A stretch of DNA of 64,000 bases from CP2-2F sp034432555 (GTDB lineage Bacteria; Chloroflexota; Anaerolineae; Aggregatilineales; UBA2796). Location of the stretch: the NCBI GenBank assembly GCA_034432555.1, contig DAOUBW010000019.1, forward strand, positions 103,211 to 167,210, in the 5' to 3' direction. Below are positions 43,385 to 53,081 of the stretch, piece by piece. Position numbers and translations under genes: made by a program. Each line of letters starts with the position of its first letter. Position 1 is the stretch's first letter. The notes beneath the pieces are model-generated. The model saw only the letters and a program-made list of their open reading frames with translations. It was not told the origin of the DNA and ran no database searches.

Positions 43385-44409
43385 CCAACTCGACGCCCAT
43401 CCTTGCCTTAGAAGGTGTACATAAGCACTTCAAAGCGGGCAGAAATATAATTCGCGTCCTGCAAGATGTCTCGCTAAGTGTGACGCAAGGTGAGATTGTC
43501 TGTTTGGTGGGTGAAAGTGGTTGCGGCAAGACGACCACCGGCAAGATCATCGCTGGTTTATCTTCACCCACAATGGGCAAGGTCTTTTTTGAAGGGCAAG
43601 ACGTGCGCCGTCTAAGTGGTGAGGCATTCAATGCCTATCGGCGTGCTGTACAGATCGTGCATCAAGACCCTTACGCCTCGCTCAACCCGACCCAAACGCT
43701 CTACCGCATGTTGAGTTTTCCGCTCTTTCGGCATCGCATGGTGCGAACGCAGGCAGAGGCACGTGCGCGTGTGCTGGAATTGCTTCAGTTGGTGGATTTG
43801 ACGCCGCCCGAAGATTTCATTGATAAGTTTCCGCACCAGCTTAGCGGCGGTCAGCGCCAGCGCGTCTCGATTGCGCGCGCCCTGACGGTTAATCCACGCT
43901 TGATTATAGCCGATGAGCCTGTCTCGATGGTGGATGTTTCGATCCGCGTGAGTTTGCTCAACACGCTCTCGGATTTGCAGCGGCGGTTGAATCTGACCTT
44001 TGTTTTCATCACGCACGATCTGGCTGTGGCGCGCTATTTCGCATGGGAAGGGCGCATCGCCGTCATGTATTTAGGGCGTATTGTGGAGCTGGGCAGCGCG
44101 CCGGAGGTGACTGCTCATCCGCAGCATCCTTACACACGCGCCTTGATCACCTCGCTGCCCGAACCTGATCCGCAACTGACACGCAATAAGCAGCGTATAG
44201 GCTTACGTAGTGAAGATATTCCAAGCCTGCTGCGGATTCCGAGTGGCTGTGCCTTTCATCCGCGCTGTCCGTGGCATGTGCCGACGGTCTGCGATGTAGC
44301 ACTGCCTGAATTAGCGCGGACTGAGTCCAGCAGCCTTGCTGCCTGCCATGTGACGGCGCATACAGCGCAGCACGCGGCAGCACTCAGCGCGCAAGGGCAG
44401 GAATCCTGA
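43381..44409 (+). CDS. peptide-type ABC transporter ATPase (DppF/OppF-like)
   Basis: A 342-residue ATPase with Walker A GESGCGKTTTGK, signature QLSGGQRQRV, Walker B-like LIIADEPVSMVD (Ser-Met-Val in the place of the usual TSALD, as in OppF-type partners) and FITHD. The C terminus again has a Cys cluster (GCAFHPRCPW). It completes the transporter operon; 18 bases separate it from the P450 gene. Confidence 0.9.
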   Translation: MTNSTPILALEGVHKHFKAGRNIIRVLQDVSLSVTQGEIVCLVGESGCGKTTTGKIIAGLSSPTMGKVFFEGQDVRRLSGEAFNAYRRAVQIVHQDPYASLNPTQTLYRMLSFPLFRHRMVRTQAEARARVLELLQLVDLTPPEDFIDKFPHQLSGGQRQRVSIARALTVNPRLIIADEPVSMVDVSIRVSLLNTLSDLQRRLNLTFVFITHDLAVARYFAWEGRIAVMYLGRIVELGSAPEVTAHPQHPYTRALITSLPEPDPQLTRNKQRIGLRSEDIPSLLRIPSGCAFHPRCPWHVPTVCDVALPELARTESSSLAACHVTAHTAQHAAALSAQGQES

Positions 44410-44427
44410 ACAAGGGATTGATTTTGT

Positions 44428-45645
44428 ATGGACTTCAACCCACTTTCGCCTGAGTTCAAGGCAAATCCCTATGCCTTCTACCAAATGCTGCAAACTCACA
44501 TGCCCGTTTTCCATATGGAAGCGTGGAACCTGTGGTTTTGCTTCCGCTATGCCGATTGCAATGCCGCCTTGCGCGATCCGCGTCTTGGGCATGAGTTCCG
44601 TAACGCGCTGACGGAGGAAGAACGCGCCGCTTGGCAGCCCATGCAGCCCAGTGAGCGCCAGAATCCATTATGGGCAATGCAGCGCAACTGGATGCTGGTG
44701 CGTGACGTGCCAGACCACACGCGCCTACGTACCCTTGTCCATAAAGCGTTCACGCCGCGCATGGTGGAGCGCTTGCGTGAACCCATTGAGTCAATCACGT
44801 TAGACCTGCTCAACCGCGCCAAAGCGCAAGGTGCCTTCGATGTGGTGGCTGACCTTGCCTATCCCCTGCCGGTGACGGTTATTGCTGAGTTGCTCGGCGT
44901 GCCAACGGCTGATCATCCCCAGTTCAGTGAGTGGTCGCGTGCAATTGTTAGTTCACTTGATCTAACTGATCAAGAATCGGTTTACAATGAGGCAGCCGAC
45001 GCCACAGTTGCCATGGATGCCTACATGCGTGCCCTGATTGCAGAGCGCCGCAAAGCGCCGCGTGAGGATTTGATCAGCGCACTGGCGGCTGTTGAAGAAC
45101 AGGGCGACCGCCTGACAGAAGCTGAGTTGGTCAGCACACTCATCTTGCTCTTGGCGGCAGGGCATGAGACAACCGTAAACCTCATCGGCAGCGGTGTGCT
45201 GGCGCTCTTACGCCACCCTGATCAGTTTGCCAAGCTGAAAGCTGACCCAAGCCTGACGCGCAACGCCGTTGAGGAAATGCTGCGCTACGATAGCCCGGTG
45301 CAGCTTACCTCGCGCCTTGTGCAGGCAGATGATGTGATGATCGGTGGGCAGCACATTCCGCGCAAAACACAAGTTGCCTTTGTGCTGGGTGCTGCCAACC
45401 GTGACCCTGAAAAGTTCACCAATCCTGAACTGTTCGACATCACACGCCCTAATGCCAATCAGCATATTGGCTTTGGCGGCGGCATTCACTTCTGCTTAGG
45501 TGCGCCGTTGGCACGCTTGGAAGGTGAGATTGCCCTGCGCTTGCTGGTGCAGCATATGCCCGATCTGCGCTTGAGCGATGCACCGCCGCGCTACCGCCCA
45601 ACCTATGTGCTGCGCGGATTGGAATCTCTGCCTGCCCACTTTTAG
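44428..45645 (+). CDS. cytochrome P450 monooxygenase
   Basis: A 405-residue soluble bacterial P450. The oxygen-binding I helix has AGHETT (244-249), the E283-xx-R286 pair of the K helix is present, and the haem ligand is C356 in FGGGIHFCLGAPLA. It uses O2 and electrons from a redox partner to hydroxylate an organic substrate; no ferredoxin or reductase gene lies next to it. Its position after a transporter operon suggests, without proof, that it acts on an imported or exported compound. The substrate is unknown. Confidence 0.93.
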   Translation: MDFNPLSPEFKANPYAFYQMLQTHMPVFHMEAWNLWFCFRYADCNAALRDPRLGHEFRNALTEEERAAWQPMQPSERQNPLWAMQRNWMLVRDVPDHTRLRTLVHKAFTPRMVERLREPIESITLDLLNRAKAQGAFDVVADLAYPLPVTVIAELLGVPTADHPQFSEWSRAIVSSLDLTDQESVYNEAADATVAMDAYMRALIAERRKAPREDLISALAAVEEQGDRLTEAELVSTLILLLAAGHETTVNLIGSGVLALLRHPDQFAKLKADPSLTRNAVEEMLRYDSPVQLTSRLVQADDVMIGGQHIPRKTQVAFVLGAANRDPEKFTNPELFDITRPNANQHIGFGGGIHFCLGAPLARLEGEIALRLLVQHMPDLRLSDAPPRYRPTYVLRGLESLPAHF

Positions 45646-45660
45646 GGTACACTAGAGTGC

Positions 45661-48600
45661 ATGGATGCTACTCAATTCTCAGCAAACCTGAGCGAACGCC
45701 ACAAGGCAGAGTTGATCGCCACCTCTGCCGCTTTACTCAAGCACCCGTTGCATATTCCAACGCAGCGCCTAGACTCTTTCGCACTGCGCCTGCACCGCAT
45801 TGAGCCGCCGCGTGACCGCGATCTGCCCATCCTGCCGCCTCAGCCGTTTCTGCGCCCTGCATCACAGTGGATCAGCCTTGCACGGGCAGCCTTACAAGCG
45901 CCACCACCCACCCTGATCATCGGTTATGAGGCAGCCCTTGCCCGCGCTGCCGACGCGCTAGTTGCCGAGCGTTCTGTGGTGCTGAGTGGTTCCTCAGGCA
46001 GCGGCAAAACTGCTTTCTTGCGCGGGCTGGCTGCCGACCCTCGCCTGCAAGCGCACTTTTCTATCATTTTGTGGCTAGAGACGCTGCCCGACCGTGAAAC
46101 CTTTACGTGCTTGTTGGCGCTTGCCCTTGATGCACCACACATCTTAAGTGCCGCACCTGAAGCGCTGCCCGCTATGCTCAGCGCAGCGTTTCAGGCAGCC
46201 CGTGCTGTGCTGCTTTGCGATTTTGCCATCCCAGAGGCAGATCAAGCCTGGTTTAGCGCCCTTGCGCCGCACACCGCCCGCCTCAGCGCTGCTCAACCTG
46301 ATCCGAACGCTGAGCATATCCAGCTTGGTAAATTACCTAGCGCGACTGTGCGCCAGTGGTTGGCTGAACAAACGCGCCTCAGCACGGCTGAGGTGGAGCG
46401 CCTCACCGAATTGATCAGCGGTCAGGCTGCCTTATTACGCCTATGCACTGCGTTGTTAGCTGAAGATGACCTGACGCCACAGCAGCTTGTTGACATTTTG
46501 CGCGCCGCGCCCGCTGATCAACGTTATGCTGCTTTGCTGCGCGAGTCGATCAACACCTTTCCGACCGAATACCGCACCCTGTGCCACGATCTGGCAGCCA
46601 CGCAGCAAGTGCTGCTGCCCAGCAGCCTGATCACCGAACGCTTGGCGCATCCTGTCGCAGCGCGGCGCGCCCTCACCTTTTTGGCACGCCGCCGCCTGAT
46701 TGCCCTGCACCCAACCGCAGAAGGCGATTTATGCAGCATCCTCTTTCGGCTGCCATCGGATCAGATCAGCGAGTCTGCCCAGCCTTTTGTGGTTGCGCCG
46801 CGCACTTTTGCGCGCTTCAGCCAGCTTGACTATGTACAAGACGAACGCGCTGCACGTGCTGAATTTCTGCATAAGCAAGGTATCGCGCTCACTGAGGAAA
46901 ACCGTCTTGATGAGGCTGCCGAAGCACTCCATCAAGCCTTAGCGCTGCGCCAAGCGCTGAATGCGCCGTATGCCATTGCCGAGACGCTCAGCGCGCTTGG
47001 CAGGCTTGCCTACCTGAACGGTGACGATACCGCCGCCATTGCACACCTTGAGGCGGCTGCTGAAATCTTGCATAAATTGCGCGATGTGCCTGCCCTAGAA
47101 CTGCTGCGGCTGGCACTCTGCCGCGCTTATGCCCGTGCAGGCAGGCTAGAGGCGGCGCTCTCCATCGTGGATGATGAGTCCGCACCGCCCGCTGATCTTG
47201 CCGCGCTCTACCGCGCACGCGGTGAATGGGAGAAGGCACTCACCTGCTACGAACGCTGGTTAGCCACCGCCGATGATAGCGAAGACAGCTGGCTGTTGGC
47301 ACAGATCGGGCGCGCCGAAACGCTCATCTTGGCGGGCAGGGTGGATGAAGCACTGCAAAGTGCGCCGCAAGGCAGCTTCACCGCGCTGTGGGCGCAAGCG
47401 CTGATCTGCCAACTATCGGGCGATCTGGAAGGCGCTTCGAACGGCTATGCTGCCCTGGAGTCGGTCACGCCGCACGCATGGCGCGGCACGGTGGCGCGCT
47501 GCGCGGCACGTGCCTTGGCGGCACGCGGCGAAGTGCGCGAGGCTGCCATGCTGGTTGGCGCGGAAGGCGTTTGGTATGAAGCGCGCCAGCCCTACGCTGC
47601 CTTTGCGCGCCAGCGGCTCAGTTTGGCGCTCTACGCGCACTTCTGCCTGATGCTTGGCGACTCTGAGAATGCGCTGCGCGCCGCACAGGAATCGCGTGCG
47701 CTGCACGCCGAACGCGCCGACCCTGAATCAGAGGCAATTGCGTGCCGTGTGCTAGGGCGCTTGGCGTGGCAAGCAGGTGATTATGCAAGTGCGATAGCCG
47801 CTTTCGAAGCAGAGTTGAAGGCGCTTGGTGCGCCAAGCCTGCGCGATGATGCTGAGCGCGCTACCGTGCTGCATTTGCTAGGCGATCTGCACCGCGAACA
47901 GCGCAATTTTGAGCGTGCCGCAGCTCACTATCGGCGCGCCTTAAGCTATCAGAGCGCCGAAGTCTCAGAGCGCTTGCTCACACTGTTAGCGCTTGCCGAA
48001 TGCCTTGCCGAACTTGGGCGCAGCGCCGAGTCGCTTGAGGTTGGCGCAGAGGCAGTCACTGCGCTCTATCCGCATACTGAGAGCGCTGATCTTGCCCTTG
48101 TGGGCAGTGCGCTTGCGAAACAGGCACAGCGTCAGGCGGAATTTGGGCGCACTGAGCGTGCGCTTGCCATCGGTGAGCATTGGCTGCAAAGGCTGACCGA
48201 ACGTTTTGAAGAAGCACTTAATCATCCTGAGCCTGGACTGAACGTGCTGGCAATTGGTTTATATCTGCGTAGTATGCCCGATTCGACGCAGGCTGAGCAT
48301 GATCCAATCCGCTTGATTGACCTTGCCGAACGGGCGCTGCTCATCACCGAGACGGGTGCGCCGCAAACATGGGCAGCCTGGGCAGCCCGCCGCGATTTGG
48401 CAGAACTCTACGGGCGGCTTGGGCGTTGGGCAGAGTCGGCAGAGGTCTTAGCGCCGCTTTTGGCACAGGTGCGGCAGATGAGCGCACCCGAAGGCGAAAC
48501 GGGACATTTGGCGCTGGCAGTGCATGTCGGCGCGGCGCGGGCTGCCGCCAACCTTGGCGATTTGGCGCTGGCAGTCAGGCATTATGAGGCAGCCCTACCT

Positions 48601-50397
48601 TACGAAACCGATGAACAAGCGCGTAGCCTGCTCTGCTTGGAAGCGGCGGAAGCCTGCCACGCCGCAGGCAATGACGCTTGCGCCACGGAATACTACACAC
48701 AGGCTGCCGCTCTGCTGCGCCGCCAGCGCGATGCCAAGCGCTACGCCGAGACGCTCATCGCGCTTGGCTACGGGCGCTTACGCCTGAAACAACACAGCGC
48801 CGCTGTAGAGGCATTTCAAGAGGCACTGCGCGCTATGGAACGCACCACCAAGCCGGAGGCAGCGCTTATGGCACAGCTTTACGCCGATCTGGGCGCCGCC
48901 TATGCCGCACTCGGTCAGACACGCGGCGCAGCAGGCGCCTTCAAGCAAGCATTAGGGCTGATTGACCAATTCAGCGCGCCTGAGCGTTATGCCGCCATCC
49001 TAACTGCTTTCGCCCGTTCAGAGACGCTGCTAGAGGCATACCAAAGTGCTGCGACTGCCTACCAAGAGGTGCTGCAATTCGATCATTCGCCTGCTGAACG
49101 CCGAAAGCTGCTCAGCGAACAGGCTGCCGCCCTCAGCAAGTTAGGGCAAGTGCAAGAGGCGATCCACGCCTACGAACAAGCGCTAACGCTCTCTGAGGAT
49201 GCCGCCGAACGGGCTGCCCTTCAGCAAAAACTTGGCGAGGGCTACATGCTGATGAAAGATTACGGATCGGCACGCACGTACTACGAAGCTGCCCTGAGTG
49301 GCGCGCCGCCTGAGCAGATCGGTGCATTGTGGCACGCGCTGGGCGAACTGCAACGCGCTGAGGCTAACAGCGACACTGCCATTGGCGAAGCTGACTACAA
49401 CCTGCTACAGGCTGCCATCAATGCCTATACGCACGCCTTGCCGCACTTAGACTCACGCCGCGACTCTGCACTGCGCGCCGCCACCGAACGCGCTATTGGC
49501 GAACTATACCTTGCCACGCAGCGCCCGCAGCAGGCAATTCCGCCCTTAGAGCGCGCCTTAGAGTTGGAAAAGGCGCAGCCGCGCCAAGCGACCGCGGCGC
49601 TCATCACGCTGATGCAGGCGCTTGCCCAAGCCCACGAAGCCTGCGGCGACCTTGCCCGTGCGGTTGCCTATCACCACAGCGTGTTGGTCTATCAGGATGC
49701 CCACAGCGCCCTTGACGATCACCTTGCTACGCTTGGTCAGTTGGCGCGGCTCTATATGCAGCTGGGGCGCTATGGCGAGGCGATCAAAGCGGCTGAGGAA
49801 GCATTGCGCCTTGAGGCACCGCTTTCGCGCCCGAATTATACGCGCCTTAGCCAGACCTATTTTATGTATGGCAAGGCACAGCACGGGCTGCATCAGCTTG
49901 ACCTTGCCGCTGCCAATTTGCGCCGCGCCATAAAGACGCCACGCCCAACGCCTATCCAAGAGGCGGCACGCCAAGCCCTTGCCGAAGTTGAGGCAGAGAT
50001 CGCCCGCCACGAGCAAACCCTTGCTGCTGCCGAGCAATCGCGCCTGTTGTTAGAGCGCACACCCCTGCCCGACCTGAAAAGCCTCGCTTTTGTGATCGCG
50101 CTCCAAGCCCAAAGCAACCGCGCCCTAGGACGCCTTGAGGCTGCCCAGACTCACCTTGAAGCACTTATTGCTTTGCTGCGGCAGCGCCGCCACGAAATGA
50201 ACGCCGTCCCCGATCCGACTGTTCAAGCCCTGCTGCTGTTGCTACGCGGCGCAGAGCAGGCTGCTAATAACCATCCGAGTGCCGCGGCGGCTGAATATCG
50301 CGCTGCCTTAGAAACACTTCAACGCGATCCGCACCCAAACACAGCGTTATTGTGGATGGTGCGCTTTCTGCTAGAGCATAGGAAAACGACGCCGTGA
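45661..50397 (+). CDS. giant P-loop/TPR repeat protein
   Basis: A 1578-residue protein. The N-terminal ATPase-like domain (about 60-330) has Walker A GSSGSGKT (110-117) and a Walker B-like AVLLCD (D187), followed by a winged-helix-like stretch. From about residue 400 to the end come a long series of TPR repeats (for example ALRQALNAPYAIAETLSALG and AIAHLEAAAEILHKL). This resembles STAND/MalT-like proteins without a DNA-binding tail. It could scaffold or regulate the surrounding operon. The stop overlaps the next start (GTGA), so it is coupled to the export genes. No specific function is assigned. Confidence 0.7.
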   Translation: MDATQFSANLSERHKAELIATSAALLKHPLHIPTQRLDSFALRLHRIEPPRDRDLPILPPQPFLRPASQWISLARAALQAPPPTLIIGYEAALARAADALVAERSVVLSGSSGSGKTAFLRGLAADPRLQAHFSIILWLETLPDRETFTCLLALALDAPHILSAAPEALPAMLSAAFQAARAVLLCDFAIPEADQAWFSALAPHTARLSAAQPDPNAEHIQLGKLPSATVRQWLAEQTRLSTAEVERLTELISGQAALLRLCTALLAEDDLTPQQLVDILRAAPADQRYAALLRESINTFPTEYRTLCHDLAATQQVLLPSSLITERLAHPVAARRALTFLARRRLIALHPTAEGDLCSILFRLPSDQISESAQPFVVAPRTFARFSQLDYVQDERAARAEFLHKQGIALTEENRLDEAAEALHQALALRQALNAPYAIAETLSALGRLAYLNGDDTAAIAHLEAAAEILHKLRDVPALELLRLALCRAYARAGRLEAALSIVDDESAPPADLAALYRARGEWEKALTCYERWLATADDSEDSWLLAQIGRAETLILAGRVDEALQSAPQGSFTALWAQALICQLSGDLEGASNGYAALESVTPHAWRGTVARCAARALAARGEVREAAMLVGAEGVWYEARQPYAAFARQRLSLALYAHFCLMLGDSENALRAAQESRALHAERADPESEAIACRVLGRLAWQAGDYASAIAAFEAELKALGAPSLRDDAERATVLHLLGDLHREQRNFERAAAHYRRALSYQSAEVSERLLTLLALAECLAELGRSAESLEVGAEAVTALYPHTESADLALVGSALAKQAQRQAEFGRTERALAIGEHWLQRLTERFEEALNHPEPGLNVLAIGLYLRSMPDSTQAEHDPIRLIDLAERALLITETGAPQTWAAWAARRDLAELYGRLGRWAESAEVLAPLLAQVRQMSAPEGETGHLALAVHVGAARAAANLGDLALAVRHYEAALPYETDEQARSLLCLEAAEACHAAGNDACATEYYTQAAALLRRQRDAKRYAETLIALGYGRLRLKQHSAAVEAFQEALRAMERTTKPEAALMAQLYADLGAAYAALGQTRGAAGAFKQALGLIDQFSAPERYAAILTAFARSETLLEAYQSAATAYQEVLQFDHSPAERRKLLSEQAAALSKLGQVQEAIHAYEQALTLSEDAAERAALQQKLGEGYMLMKDYGSARTYYEAALSGAPPEQIGALWHALGELQRAEANSDTAIGEADYNLLQAAINAYTHALPHLDSRRDSALRAATERAIGELYLATQRPQQAIPPLERALELEKAQPRQATAALITLMQALAQAHEACGDLARAVAYHHSVLVYQDAHSALDDHLATLGQLARLYMQLGRYGEAIKAAEEALRLEAPLSRPNYTRLSQTYFMYGKAQHGLHQLDLAAANLRRAIKTPRPTPIQEAARQALAEVEAEIARHEQTLAAAEQSRLLLERTPLPDLKSLAFVIALQAQSNRALGRLEAAQTHLEALIALLRQRRHEMNAVPDPTVQALLLLLRGAEQAANNHPSAAAAEYRAALETLQRDPHPNTALLWMVRFLLEHRKTTP

Positions 50398-51179
50398 GCC
50401 TCTTTCGCTACCGTGATGCAATCCTTAGCCTTGCGCTGCTTAACCTGCGTTTGCGCTATAATAACACGCTGATCGGTGCGGCATGGAGCTTGGTTAACCC
50501 GCTTTTCTTCATGCTGATCTTCACCTTTGTGTTCAGTGTGCTGCTGCCCAACGACACGCCTGATTTTCCTATCTTTGTGCTTTCGGCGCTGCTGGCGTGG
50601 AATTACTTTCAGGCAGCTATCAGCAACGCGACAATCAGCGTGACCAATGGGCGCGGGCTTGTGTTGAAGATCGCCTTTCCGCGTGCGGTGCTGCCATTGG
50701 CTGCCATCCTCACCGAGTTGGTCACCTTCAGCCTTGCCCTGTGTGTTGTGATCAGCGTGCTTTATCTATCAGGGCGTGGGCTGGGTGCAGGGCTATTGGC
50801 GCTGCCCTTGTTGGTGCTGCTGCTCACCCTGTTGGCAATTGGCGTTGGGCTTGGCTTGGCTGCCCTGAACGTGCGCTTGCGCGATACACAGGAATTTCTG
50901 AGCGTATTCCTGTTCGGCTGGTTCTTCATGACGCCGATCCTCTATCGTTTGGAGAGCATTCCCGCTGAGCGCGAGTTGCTCGGCATCAGCGCACGAGCGC
51001 TTGTTCAGGTTATCAATCCACTTTCGCCCTTAGTTACCGCTTTTCGCCAAGCGATCTATGAACAGCGTTTCCCTGATCTCGCCCTGCTAGGCAGCGGTGC
51101 GTTCGCCGCTTGTGTGCTATTCATTGGCGGCGTGTTGATCTTTGGGCGTGCCAGCCGTACCTTTGCCGAAACGCTATGA
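50394..51179 (+). CDS. ABC-2 type polysaccharide export permease (Wzm-like)
   Basis: A 261-residue permease with six membrane segments and the Wzm/TagG hallmark N terminus (LRYNNTLIGAAWSLVNPLFFMLIF). It forms the membrane channel of polysaccharide or teichoic-acid exporters. A GTG start overlaps the upstream gene and an ATGA overlap links it to the ATPase gene. Confidence 0.88.
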   Translation: MSLFRYRDAILSLALLNLRLRYNNTLIGAAWSLVNPLFFMLIFTFVFSVLLPNDTPDFPIFVLSALLAWNYFQAAISNATISVTNGRGLVLKIAFPRAVLPLAAILTELVTFSLALCVVISVLYLSGRGLGAGLLALPLLVLLLTLLAIGVGLGLAALNVRLRDTQEFLSVFLFGWFFMTPILYRLESIPAERELLGISARALVQVINPLSPLVTAFRQAIYEQRFPDLALLGSGAFAACVLFIGGVLIFGRASRTFAETL

Positions 51180-51946
51180 ACAGCCTTGAAGCCCGCGACC
51201 TCTCCAAGACCTTTACCATCATCCGCAACCGTGCCGAGACGGTCAGTGGCTTCTTCATAGACCTTGCTCGTTTTTGGCGCAGAGTGGAGCATATCCCGTT
51301 TGCGGCACTGCAAAACATCTCGCTCAGTGTGGCGGCAGGCGAAACACTTGGCATTATTGGCGCCAATGGCAGCGGCAAAAGCACGCTGCTTAAGCTGTTG
51401 GCAGGCATCTACGCGCCGACCTCAGGCACAGTCCGCGTCAACGGGCGCTTGGTAGCGCTCTTAGAGCTGGGCGCAGGCTTTCACCCTGAACTGAGCGGGC
51501 GCGAGAACATCCTACTAAACGGCGCGCTGTATGGGCATACGCGGGCGAGTATGGCGCGCCACGTGGCAGCAATCGCCACCTTTGCCGAGATCACGCCATT
51601 CCTTGATACACCCTTGAAGCACTATTCCAGCGGAATGCAGGCACGGCTTGGCTTTGCGATTGCGATGGCAACCCCTGCTGAGATCATGCTGTTGGATGAG
51701 GTGCTTGCCGTTGGTGATTTAGCATTTCAGGGGCAGTGTGTGGCAAAACTGCGCGAATTGCAGGCGGCAGGGCGCACTTTAGTGCTTGTCTCCCACACCT
51801 TAGAGTTGGTGCAGGAATTGTGTGATCGCGCTATCTGGCTGCACAAAGGCTGCCTGATGGCGGAGGGCAGCCCCGATCACGTGATCGCAGCCTATGCCGC
51901 ACACAGCGCTATGCCAGCCGCGCAAACGCCTGTATGGTCTGGCTGA
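51176..51946 (+). CDS. polysaccharide export ABC transporter ATPase (Wzt-like)
   Basis: A 256-residue ATPase with Walker A GANGSGKSTLL, signature YSSGMQARLGFAIA, Walker B MLLDEVLAVGD and LVSHT. The N-terminal segment with a family-typical helix (TVSGFFIDLARFW) is present. It lacks the C-terminal carbohydrate-binding domain of long Wzt proteins, so it resembles TagH/KpsT-type short ATPases. It powers glycan export with the preceding permease. Its 3' end overlaps the convergent epimerase gene by 38 bases. Confidence 0.88.
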   Translation: MNSLEARDLSKTFTIIRNRAETVSGFFIDLARFWRRVEHIPFAALQNISLSVAAGETLGIIGANGSGKSTLLKLLAGIYAPTSGTVRVNGRLVALLELGAGFHPELSGRENILLNGALYGHTRASMARHVAAIATFAEITPFLDTPLKHYSSGMQARLGFAIAMATPAEIMLLDEVLAVGDLAFQGQCVAKLRELQAAGRTLVLVSHTLELVQELCDRAIWLHKGCLMAEGSPDHVIAAYAAHSAMPAAQTPVWSG

Positions 51947-52850
51947 TGCCTTCTGCCAGCGGTGTTTCGTAGATGTGGGCAGGAAATGCGTTGTAGAGCG
52001 CGGTGCCGTCGGTGCCTTCCGAGAAGGGCAGCGGCGCATCGCCGTGTGTAATCCGCACGTTAGGCGCATATTCCATGATCAGCGCCGCAATCTCGCCCAT
52101 GCTGATCGGCGTGCTGCCAAGGTTAAACACATGCGCGCCATTGAGCGGCATTTCCGCAGCCGCGATGAACTGTCGGGCAACATCGCTGGCGAAGTGCATT
52201 TGCGTTTTGCCGCCAAAGCTGATGTGATAATCCTGCCCGCGTGCGGCAGCCTGCATGGCTTTGGTCGGCTCACTGGTTAAGCCCTGATCGCGCCCTAGTC
52301 CGTAAACCGTGAACGGACGCAAGCCGGTGCTGCTGAGGGCGTGATCTTGCCAGTAAAGGCGCGCTGTGCCTTCATTCGCCTGTTTATAGACGCCGTAAAG
52401 CGTGCGCGGCAGCAAAGGCGCATCGTGCGGCAGCAAGCGGTAGGGATAATCGGCAGCATTGCCGTATACCGCAATCGAGGACGCATAAGCAAGGTGCGCG
52501 ATACCAAGCTGCCGTGCTGCCTCAAACATATTAACCGTGCCGACCACATTCACTTGCGCGCCCAGCACGGGATTGGCTCGGCAAGCTGGCACTTGCAGCG
52601 CCGCAAGATGGATGATGTGCGTCACGTTTTGTGCTTCCAAGGCAGCCTTCACCTGCGCGAAATCGGTCAGGTCGCCATGCACAAAGGTGATCGATTCTTG
52701 CGCCGCATGTGGCAGCAGCAAATCGAGCCGTCCGCGATCCGTGCTGAGGTCAAAGCCGATGGCGCGCTTGCCCTCAAGGTGCAGATGGTAGAGCGTCCAG
52801 GCGCCGATGCAGCCCATACAACCACTGACAAGGTAGGTTGGTTCAGCCAT
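51909..52850 (-). CDS. NAD-dependent sugar epimerase/dehydratase
   Basis: A 313-residue extended SDR with a Cys-containing glycine motif (VSGCMGCIGAW, still G-xx-G-xx-G, residues 10-16), ASSIAVYG and the catalytic Tyr/Lys pair in LYGVYKQANE. It probably acts on a nucleotide sugar used in surface glycans, consistent with the export genes next to it. ATG 52850 is preferred over an upstream in-frame codon because the NAD-binding strand begins five residues later. The 3' end overlaps the wzt-like gene. Confidence 0.82.
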   Translation of the reverse strand: MAEPTYLVSGCMGCIGAWTLYHLHLEGKRAIGFDLSTDRGRLDLLLPHAAQESITFVHGDLTDFAQVKAALEAQNVTHIIHLAALQVPACRANPVLGAQVNVVGTVNMFEAARQLGIAHLAYASSIAVYGNAADYPYRLLPHDAPLLPRTLYGVYKQANEGTARLYWQDHALSSTGLRPFTVYGLGRDQGLTSEPTKAMQAAARGQDYHISFGGKTQMHFASDVARQFIAAAEMPLNGAHVFNLGSTPISMGEIAALIMEYAPNVRITHGDAPLPFSEGTDGTALYNAFPAHIYETPLAEGISQTIQAFARLA

Positions 52851-53081
52851 ATGAGGAGTTCCAATCGTGTGTGTGCAGGTGAATGGCGCAGAAAGTAACA
52901 CGCGCCGCGCTGCCCTGTCAAGGCGCACCCTTAGAAGAATTTACCCCACCTTAAATCCCGCCCCGCACGCAGGGCGGAACTTTCCAGACCGTCTGATTCC
53001 CTTTCCTCACCTCTCAATGCATTTTGCGTTATACTTGGCAGCATGAAGCGCACTGTGCAAAACGGCTTTAAGGATTGAGTG
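52851..53081. other. divergent intergenic region
   Basis: 231 bases between divergently transcribed genes. It holds a short GC hairpin (CCGCCC / GGGCGG, near 52955-52975) and the kinase promoter, and nothing else recognisable. Confidence 0.5.
53022..53044 (+). promoter_or_regulatory. -10 region of the second kinase gene, shared motif
   Basis: TTTTGCG, one base, TATACT (53030-53035), then TGGCAGCAT. The same arrangement occurs at 26573-26595 before tadB. No clear -35 box was found. Confidence 0.4.
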
